NCBI GenBank assembly: GCA_947247005.1
Contig: OX365955.1
Location: forward strand, 16,101,322 to 16,165,321
Source of the DNA: Spisula solida
Taxonomy: Eukaryota; Mollusca; Bivalvia; Venerida; Mactridae
Reading direction: 5' to 3'
Length of the DNA: 64,000 bases
Below, in pieces: positions 55,665 through 64,000 of the stretch (position 1 is its first letter; the number at the start of each line of letters is the position of its first letter). The notes under the pieces were generated by a model, which saw only the letters and a program-made list of their open reading frames with translations, ran no database searches and was not told the DNA's origin. The translations under genes were made by a program, and so were the position numbers.

Positions 55665-57200
55665 TGATGACGCTTGTCGATAAAGTGTATGCATTGTAGT
55701 TGGTAAGCCTCCTATTTGGTAACCAAAATTGATAATTTTGCGAGTTTGTTTTGAATCACTCGGAACCATGACTAATTGTGTTCTATCATTTGTTGTGTAA
55801 TAATGCAGGCGCACATGTCGATACAATTCAGCATGCAAAATCACCACTGAACAAACATGCAAAGTCGTGCAAAAATCTAATGTCAAATATGTACAAAAAT
55901 AGTTGCAATTTTACGTGATATGGAAATAAATACACCTGGCCCCGGTCATGCGTTAGTGGGTTGCTATAGTAACAAAACCAAAGTGCTTTTAAACGTCTAA
56001 CAAAAATATACCTATACATACACATCAGAAACGTTGATGATGATCTGTGCAAAGATTCAGTCCAAACTTATGATGGCAAAAACTATAGCATCAGTCCGGT
56101 TAATTCCCCGTACTTATGTTTTCCCCCGTTTTTTGTGTGAGTTTTTTTGCATTTCGTGCACTGCTTATTCTGCTGTGTGCTACCTTGTACAGATTGTAAA
56201 TAAGTAAATTATATAAGTGAGGCCAATCACATGTGGGACTCAGTGGTCGTATAAGCAGTCATCGCAGTCGAATTGTATGCATAGTTTTCATTTGTTCATT
56301 CCTCAATTCGTTAGTTTGTTTACCTTTTCATAACAAATATGAGAATAACGGAAACATAAAATGTTTGTTCCATTATTGAGTTCTACAGTTCAACATCTAT
56401 TTATTTGCTTCTTGTTCAGTAAATTATCAGCGACATTTTTCATCAGTCATTGCCAAGTCTTGCGTAATTATATGTCATGTAACATGCTGTATGCATTTAT
56501 AGTTGTGACGTATAGTATTTGTGACAACCAATTTAAATTTTCAAAGAAACTGGTGCTGCTTTCCAAGTCCGTTGAAAGCGCATCCATTTAAAGTTCAACT
56601 ATGTATATTGATTTACATGTACAATTTGTACTCGTATATGGTACGATAATGCAATACTAGTACACGAATAATCGCCTTTCACAATCATGTATGTTTGTCG
56701 TGGTAGCACAATTTAAGGTGGAACCAGTGGATTAAAAACTGTCACAGTCTATATAAACATTTGGTATCATTGTAAAATTGAAGTTATTTCCAATTTAAAA
56801 CTGAACGTTAATCTTCGGTTTTTTAGACAATGACGTTGCATTCGTTAGTATGCATCATGTACGTCCTTATGTCTAAATAACGGTTCAGTGCATTTTTATA
56901 AAATTTGGCTTTCGTATTCAAAATAGATTAATGTATCATGTGTTGGGTTGTTTTACTTATATTGTGGACAATTTAATGGCATCAGTGACATTACTTTTAG
57001 GGGTGGGCCGATGCATCGAAATATCGATGCATTGTGATCCCGAGTTTCCGATAGTATGGATCTATGGACTCAATAGTCATATATGAGGGTATATCCAAAA
57101 GTAAATATTATTACACCGGCCGTTCACATGACCCCCTGTATAAGATTGATGATGTAAGATTGTAATGATAGGTTCAATTGTATGCAGAAGTTCACTTATA
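55665..57200. other. Intron 3 sequence; no gene seen
   Basis: AT-rich; the 76-codon frame at 56361-56591 has no recognisable product. Confidence 0.35.
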
Positions 57201-57225
57201 TTTAGTGTTGTTTTGTCTTTTTCAG

Positions 57226-57281
57226 AGGACGGGACAATAAGCTTCCATGAAAAACGGAGGTTCCAAAGTGTTGGCGAATGA
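57226..57281 (+). CDS. Secreted EF-hand protein, exon 4 (end)
   Basis: Begins after tctttttcag (57225) and ends with TGA at 57279-57281. AG joins the last base of exon 3 to give Lys104, completing DTDKDGTISFHE (101-112): a full EF-hand loop with D at 1, 3 and 5, G at 6, I at 8 and E at 12. The protein ends KRRFQSVGE. Only one clear EF-hand is present, which is unusual since EF-hands normally pair; residues 42-73 may hold a lost partner or the protein may dimerise. Confidence 0.75.
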
Positions 57282-57478
57282 GTCGTTTTGACTCACACAA
57301 CTGAGAAAAATACAATATTTCGTACATTGAAGTTTGAATGACATATTTAGTTTCGTTAAAAATATAGATATTGGTGGACCGGATGAGAAGTTGGCGTGGT
57401 CGGTGCAGTACATTCCATGTTGGCCTACGATCGACATTCGAGTTTATATACATATGTACATGCGTTGTTGTTGTTTTA

Positions 57479-57484
57479 ATAAAA
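57479..57484 (+). terminator. Polyadenylation signal of the EF-hand gene
   Basis: AATAAA 198 bp after the stop codon, a normal 3' UTR length, with T/G-rich sequence just before it. Confidence 0.6.
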
Positions 57485-57489
57485 CCAGT

Positions 57490-58030
57490 GCATTTCAGCG
57501 ATGAAATTATGAAGATTTTACGAGTTTCTATTTGTCAGACATGAGGAAGTACTAGTATAAGGGAGGTTACAACAAATGCAATTTCATTGATAATATGTAA
57601 GAGTTGCTTCCCATTGGACTGAGTGCGACTGTGTAGAGGGAAATAATAAGGAATTGTAAAATTACATAATTGTAATACTAGTTGTCCCCCGTACTACACT
57701 AACTGTCTTGGCATTGGAGGTATATTAACATCTTAGCACTTTTTAAGACCCACTGTCCAACAGTATTAAATTTTGTTATGTATACTACCCAAGCAGTGAA
57801 AACGTATTAATTTACCACCGGTGAAGAAACTGACTAAGTCAATAACAAGTCAGGGGACAGAGAATTTAAAGCACCCCCCCCCCCGTGTAATAATATGTCA
57901 GTTCAGACCAGGAGGGCTTTTTTAAGTCATTAGCAAGTGTCGTAGGGTAGAATTCTATTAGTAGGTAGCCTATGTAGTTTGTATAGTTTTAGATGTAAAA
58001 GTAACATTTAATGGGGGAAAATAACTGACA
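57490..58030. other. No gene seen
   Basis: Intergenic; contains a C homopolymer of about 11 at 57874-57884. Confidence 0.4.
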
Positions 58031-58299
58031 CACTCGTAGTCCGGCCCGAAATCCCCGAAATTTGACCGAACCTTGCATTGGAGTATAAAGTTTTTTTCTT
58101 TGCTGATTTCGGTAGACAAGACCTTTCAAATGGAATTTCTGACGGGTGACATTGTGTCACCCTTGAGCATTTTGAGAAAATTGGGGTAAAAGTTCCAAAA
58201 TATAAACGAAACTGCGAATTTTTGGAATCGTTGAACTACATTGTTATTTATAATAATATTTTATAATAAATCACATTTATATGTAGTTATTAAGTTGCA

Positions 58300-58960
58300 G
58301 TTGAAGACTGCAAAATTTTAGTGCCGTGCGTTTATGCCAAAGGAGTAATTTATGGGGTAAAACGTTAAAAAGCACATGGAAAAGTGCGAATTTTCGGAAT
58401 CGGTGGACTGTAACGTCATTAGCAATTATATTTGGTAAATAATCGCTGTGATACTTTTATAGTGACTTGCGATGAAGATATTAAAAACCTTAAGCTAGGC
58501 TATCGTACAAAATGTGGTATTTTGGGGGTAAAACGTTAAAAAGTGCATTTAAAAAGGCGAATTTTCGGAATCGATGAAATTTAACGTCACTGGACATTAT
58601 ATTTTGTAAATAATCGCTGTGGTTATTTTAAAGTGTCTTGCCATTAAGATATCAAGCATCTTAAGCTAAGCTATGGTACAAAATGAGGTATTTCTGGCGT
58701 AAAACATTAAATAGTACATGTATGGAGGAAAACTGCATTTTTTAGAATAGGTAAACCAGGAACAATTTCATGTATCTTTTCTCTGTGATTAATCAATATG
58801 AATAGTGTTAATAACCTAACAGTTTTGATACCAAACGTCCTAAGTTTGGCTATTGTGCAAGTGTGATAATTTAGGGTAAACATTGTAACTTCAAAATATA
58901 AAGAAAAAGGGCAAATTTTTCGAGGTGGTAGACTACACAGTCTTTTATCGTTTTATTTCA
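58300..58960. repeat. 175-180 bp repeats in the left arm
   Basis: 'gtaaaacgttaaaaagc.cat', 'gcgaattttcggaatcg.tg' and 'gtaaataatcgctgtg' recur about every 178 bp (near 58360, 58535, 58700), further diverged rightwards. The same units, inverted, make up 62830-63250. Confidence 0.7.
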
Positions 58961-59245
58961 TCATAAATCCATGTACTTGTTAACATGTACAGTTTAAGAT
59001 ATCAAACCTATGTGCAATGTTATTGAGATAAATATGATATATTTGGATAAAATGTTTTAAAATATAAACGAAAAAAGTGATTTTTGGAATCCGTAGACTT
59101 TATTGCCCTTAGATATTTATATGATATGTATCCCGGGTAAAAGAAATGACTATTCTAGCTGTGTGTAAGTTACATCATAGAATAATACTAGCAACGCCCA
59201 ACAGAACTAGTATGTGTTATCCCATATAAACTAGGAGATGATGCT

Positions 59246-60724
59246 CAGGCGCGTAGCTAGCCTATAATCATGTGGATTCACTATTGTGCTAGGGGGTCGG
59301 GGGCACCCCCACTCCCGGATTTTTTTAAAACAAGCGTGTTATCTGGTGCATAAGTAGCGTTCTCAATGTGCTTTATTGAGTTCTTAAGATCATTAATTTG
59401 AAGTAAACGATAGTGTGAAAATAGTACGGAATCCTGTTAGTGCCATTTTGAATATCGTGTATCGCCCTCCAAAATTGCGCGAGGCAAGAAACGAGACACG
59501 AGAATTAGACGCGATATTTAAAACGAGACACGAGAATTGCGCGAGGCCTGAAACGAGACACGAGAATTAAAAATTGAATTCTCGCGTTTTTAATATCGCC
59601 CTAGCCCCACAACTTTTACAAGTTAATATCTTATATCGTGTAATTCTCGCGTATCGTATCTTGCCTCGCAGTTGATTCTCGCGCCTCGTTTCAAATATTG
59701 CGTCTTAATCTCGTGTCTCGACTTCCAAGGGCGAGACACGATAGTTAAAACGAGACACGAGAATTCAACGCGAGGCTCGAGAATCCAACGCGAGACACGA
59801 CAATGCTATCGTGCAACTAAGTCGATGTTTTGCTTCTGTGAAAGTTTATTCGGTGGTCTAGCACCCTGAACCATGAACCCAACAGCAACTATGCAAAATG
59901 ACGATAAAGTAAAACCTCATGATGTTACATTAGGTGGAGGTGGAATTACCTTCTTGCTCTTCATACTAGTAGCACTTCAATGGAAGGTTATATATAAAGT
60001 GGTGTAGTGTGAAGTATGTCCACATAATGGTCCAGCATATAGATTATGCAGACGGTGTCGGTTCATCATTTTTCTTCAGCAACAGCGTAGTTTCCCATCT
60101 CTTCTTGAAACATTTTGCAGATTACCGATTTGCTGCACTGGGTTGAGTAAGTTTCTAATGTGTGCTTCTCTGTAGGCGTACACGTAATGATTCAAGTTAC
60201 GGACTTTGCAGTGAACATTGCTTATGAAACTAGTTGTTTTATCCAAGCTTATACACGACGATGACAACCTGACAAATTACTGGCTCCATCATAGCACTGG
60301 GCACATGTCTTAGTAATAAACAACCCACCATTTAATGGCTCTCAATGAACTTAACAACCAAAGATTCCCTAGTTGTGGACTCAACTTGATTAAATCAAAC
60401 GCAATCCTATACGCGATTGTACTGGGACGAGTTTGTTTACGTCAAAGACTAGTCTACTGCAACACATACAGTATGGTAGGTTGTTAGTGTCAGACACAGT
60501 ATAGCTTATAAAAGTAACAAAAGTAACACAAACATTCTTGCGTAAATAACTGGCTCGAAATCTGATGATATCACAATGCGAATTCTAAAGAAATTTGGAA
60601 TACAGACACCACAAAGAATGAAAGAGTTTAAAGTGAATTAAGTTCGAACTTTGCCTGAAAAAATTTTTTTGTCAGAATCATGTGGATTCAGCCGCGTACT
60701 CGCGTATAGGTAGCTACGCGCCTG
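59246..60724. mobile_element. TIR element (hAT-like ends) inside foldback 2
   Basis: Ends CAGGCGCGTAGCTAG (59246) and its complement ending CGCGCCTG (60724); ATGC is present at 59241-59244 and 60726-60729 as a possible short target duplication. The CAGGSGCGTAGC style of end is common in hAT-type elements. After the left end comes 'gctagggggtcgggggcacc'. No transposase frame was recognised; a 63-codon minus-strand frame at 60076-60267 has no assigned domain. Confidence 0.5.
59460..59815. repeat. Cluster of CGAGACACGAGAATT repeats in both orientations
   Basis: The 17-base word AACGAGACACGAGAATT and variants occur about eight times, in direct form at 59492-59565 and 59730-59800 and inverted (aattctcgcgtatcgt, ctcgtgtctcgacttcc) at 59575-59730. 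The whole segment is an imperfect palindrome of about 350 bp. CpG-rich against the local background. Confidence 0.75.
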
Positions 60725-60739
60725 AATGCTGTGCAAGAC

Positions 60740-62640
60740 AAATACAGTAATGACTTCTCCATAGTGCTGAGTACCCCATGCAGTAATTAAATCAACAGCA
60801 GTGTCAGGCGCAGTAGTTGATATCCTATCCCGCTAGGAATGACAATACTTGTATACCAGGCAGTGTTTTGTCACCATCATAGAACCAGAATACCTGTTCA
60901 CAGCTGTGCTAGGTATCATATATAGCATGGTATGGCTATTCTATGCAGTGTTTAATTTCATATAAAGTCTGGAATGACAGTTTGAGACATTACAAAACAA
61001 GGCGAACTGTGCCAGGTAGAGTCAGAACATCCTAACAGATCAAGGAATGGCTGTTCACAGCAGTACTAGGTTACTAATCCATACGATCATATTACTGACA
61101 CTCGACCAGACAAACCAATCTATAAATGACCTTGGCCTATAATCTATGCGTTTCTGGTCAGTGGGTCATACATATCAATGACAGTCAGTGGTACCCTATG
61201 AAGTTAATCAAGTGTATGTTATATAATTAGTACCCCACTGAGCAACAAAGATCAGTTGCAAACTGTGTTAGGTACCAATTAAACCAGGAAATGAAGGTGT
61301 GAATTGAAATTCCTTCTTGTGATGATGTGCATGTCCGATATTTCTGGACGCCGTATCTCGATTTTGGCGGAGCACATACCAGATGAGAACTAGTCTCCAC
61401 AGGGCGACTGGAACGCAGTTATCTTTAGGTAGCCGAATGAATGTCAAAGGGTGGCTAAACGGCTGAATTTCTGAAAGTGGCCCTCCAAAACTCGGTAATG
61501 TAAATGTCATATGTACTATTTGATACCATATAGATTTACAAATGGCTGCGTCAAGTAGTATTGTGTATCTAATGAAGTCAGGAATGACTCTGTCAGGCAA
61601 TATTCAACCAGGTATGGCTTGACAGGTAATGTATAATCCTTATAAATTCAGGAATAAACAATACCATGCTTCCAACAGTATTAGGTAACCCTTTTAGGTA
61701 ATAAATTGCTATGCTAACCTTTGGAGCTGGGAAAGGATGTGTTAATACCCCGTAGACCAATAAATGGCAGACCCAAGCAGTGGTGGGTATCATATAAAGC
61801 CATGAATGACTGTGTCTGATAGCATTTGGTATCTAATAGAGCAGTGCTAGGTACCACAGAAGGCATGTGCCTGTCAGGTGGCATGTGGACTCCAGGAGTT
61901 GACACTATATACAAATGTAGTTTATGTTAGGTAGATTGTGAAACAAGTTCTTTCAACTCATATTAATTAGTCACGCTTGGTGACTAATTCTTGATGTTAT
62001 TCATCGCTATAGTAGTATGAGAGAGAAACCAGCGTCCCATTTATGCTAATATTCTATATATGCAAGGGATTTACTCCATGGTAGCATTTTATATCGTCTT
62101 TGGTATGACCAGGCCTGTTATTGAGCCTGGGACATCCCGCAATTGAAGCGAACGCTCTACCACTAGGCTATCGAGAAGTGGCTGTACACAGCAGTATATA
62201 TCGATAGCGCTAGGGGTGACTGTCATGCAGGGTTACGTACGTATATGGCCAGAAATTGCTGAGCCAGGTACCACAAAGAGTAACGAATTGCGTGCTGTGC
62301 CAGGAAATTGAAGGTATCCAATACCATAAGCAGCAGTGGCATGTACCCAATTAGATGAGGAATGGCTGGTGGTGGCGAGTACTTTATATGGCTATGTATA
62401 GGTTTACATTTTTTCTGGCATGGATTTATTAAATGGTGGTCAGTGCTCAGTAGGTCTTAGATTTTTTGTACTTATAGCACATTGAATGGTGGACTCACTG
62501 TTGGTTTTAATACCCTACTTGGCCTAAGCAAGCTTGTACTCAGTGGTGGTGAGTACTCTATAGGGCATGACTTGTGATGCATGAATTCGGTTCTAATGGG
62601 TACCTCGTATATTCAATAATAGTGGACATAATAATAATAA
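60740..62640. repeat. Degenerate tandem repeat, ~1.9 kb
   Basis: Phrases like 'ccaggaatgactgtgtcagg', 'cagcagtgctaggtacc' and 'ggtatcatataaag' recur irregularly about every 70-100 bp with heavy drift. It is an old minisatellite or the decayed body of an element. No gene frame. Confidence 0.55.
62111..62175 (-). repeat. tRNA-like sequence, minus strand
   Basis: The reverse complement has GATAGCCTAGTGGTAGAGCG (A-box), an arm TTCGC-TTCAATT-GCGGG, and CCAGGCTCAATAAC in B-box position (degraded). SINE or tRNA pseudogene inside the degenerate repeat. Confidence 0.5.
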
Positions 62641-63534
62641 GGCCGGAAATGGCTTTATGTAGTAAAATCAAAAATTTTCATATAATTTTAGTGATGTTTT
62701 ACCACAATACATCGCATTTAGCTTAAAGCATTGCATTAGATGATAGATAACTTGAACTGCATGATGATATGTACCTCTCACCGTGATTTTCTATCAAGTT
62801 AAATTAATTATAACAGCGAAGTAAACATATTCCCAAAAATCATACTTTTCGTGACAATTGTGTATGTTCTATCCTAAAATTTATATTTTGTACCATACCA
62901 TGACTTAAGATGATTGTTATCATTAATAACACATTACTATAGATCATATTATAGTAATTACAATTGTAATTACCAAACAAATGATACATGACATTACAGT
63001 CTATCAGTTCCGAAAATTCGCACTTTCCGTTATATTCTTTAGTGTTTACCCGCAAAATTCCACATTTTGTACAAAAGCCTAGCGTAAGGTGTTTAATATC
63101 GTCATCGCAAGTCACTATTAAACTATCTCGGCGATTATTTACCAAATATAATGGCTTATGACGTTATAGTCCATCGATTCCGAAAATTCGCACTTTTTCA
63201 CGCACTTTTTAACGTTTTACCCCAAAAATACCTCCTTTTGCATAAATGCACGGCACTAAAATATTGCAGTCTTCAACTGCAACTTAATAACTACATATAA
63301 ATGTGATTTATTATAAAATATGATTATAAATAACAATGTAGTTCACCGATTCCAAAAATTCGCAGTTTCGTTTATATTTTGGAACTTTTACCCTAATTTT
63401 CTCAAAATGCTCAAGGGTGACACAATGTCACCCGTCAGAAATTCCATTCGGAAGGTCTTGTCTACTGAAATCAGCAAAGAAAAAAACTTTATACTCCAAT
63501 GCAAGGTATATTGGGTTTGGGGCCGGACTATCGT

Positions 63535-64000
63535 GAACAATTCCAGTTTGTTCTCCGGGAAAAAGTTTACTAGTCTATTATTTCACCAGGGGGAAATATA
63601 TGTGGAAAACTGACTGCTACACCGGACAAACCAGTACTTTCCAGGGTAGTCTTACGTTCGAATTTAAATTCTTTATTCAGCTACTAATTATGGTAAAGAG
63701 TTGTTCAATATTGATAATTGCTCCGAGTCAAGGATCTCCTTCAAAGCATATCTGTCCCCAAAGTGCGCGTGTTTTAAAGAATAATTTAAATTTATTTTCG
63801 TAAGTACTTTGATAAAACAGTACCCATGATCGAACTACGTCAAGCAAGAGAGATATGTCAGTACCATTCTAACGACTTATATGTCGATGCACGAGTCCTT
63901 ACGGACGGACGTTCTAATGTGACTATTCCATACGGAATGAAAAACTGATCCAAGGTAGGTATGTGACAAATTTAGTCAAATAAAACAAAAACTAGTCAAA
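63535..64000. other. No gene seen
   Basis: Sequence after the foldback element; short frames without recognisable content. Confidence 0.4.

Larger units (their letters stand above)
58036..63533. mobile_element. Second foldback-type element with tandem-repeat arms
   Basis: 58036-58960 and 62830-63533 are inverted copies of each other over at least 500 bp with good identity ('gtccggcccgaaat' against 'ggggccggac', 'gggtgaca.tgtcaccc', 'gttgcagttgaagactgcaa'). The ends are CGTAGTCCGGCCC and GGGGCCGGACTATCG. No target duplication is clear. Each arm is built of 175-180 bp repeats, and the 3.9 kb interior holds a TIR element and degenerate repeats. No transposase was identified. It is different in sequence from the element at 4.7-9.2 kb but similar in plan. 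Confidence 0.65.

Overview
The window looks like nuclear DNA of a bivalve mollusc. The reasons are AT-rich sequence, spliced genes with long introns, several tandem-core elements of the kind known from bivalves (a (CCGT)n microsatellite next to repeated ~160-173 bp cores, close to the 'pearl' class), tRNA-headed SINEs, and many MITEs. There is no bacterial-style gene organisation. The species assignment is inference from repeat style only. Most of the 64 kb is mobile or repetitive; host genes are few and split into small exons.

Region by region. 1-11.6 kb: two decayed copies (1-1.06 kb and 10.4-11.6 kb, minus strand) of an element with a DEDD-type exonuclease fragment and a gag-like ORF1 fragment; a tandem-core repeat (3.9-4.5 kb); and a 4.5 kb foldback element (4721-9238) whose arms are arrays of 20-bp dyad-symmetric units, flanked by a near-perfect 8-bp target duplication and carrying a 91-aa signal-peptide ORF. 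12.2-13.3 kb: a dead pogo/Tigger-like transposase. 16.9-24.1 kb: MITEs, tandem-core elements, a C-rich minisatellite and a diverged ~0.6-0.9 kb direct duplication. 25.9-28.3 kb: a two-exon BTB-BACK gene with a 40-bp minisatellite in its intron. 31.4-33.8 kb: three elements nested inside each other. 34.2-35.4 kb: a large tandem-core element. 37.7-57.3 kb: a four-exon gene for a 121-aa secreted EF-hand protein, reconstructed here from splice sites and matching phase. 40.7-41.9 kb: two minus-strand ORFs with promoter-like motifs, lying inside that gene's first intron.

The first intron (13 kb) of the EF-hand gene also holds tandem-core elements, a 35-bp minisatellite and a complete-looking insertion at 45287-50181. 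That insertion is an LTR retroelement with apparently identical LTRs, a Ty3/Gypsy integrase tail with a chromodomain, no gag, protease, RT or integrase core, and an open 669-codon F-type envelope frame that lacks its own ATG and sits behind a splice acceptor. The chromodomain plus fusogenic envelope combination is the most unusual thing in the window. 54.1-55.0 kb is a 39-bp minisatellite in intron 3 of the same gene. 58.0-63.5 kb is a second foldback element with tandem repeats in its arms, enclosing a TIR element, a palindrome cluster and degenerate repeats.

No CRISPR array, rRNA gene or convincing functional tRNA gene was seen.
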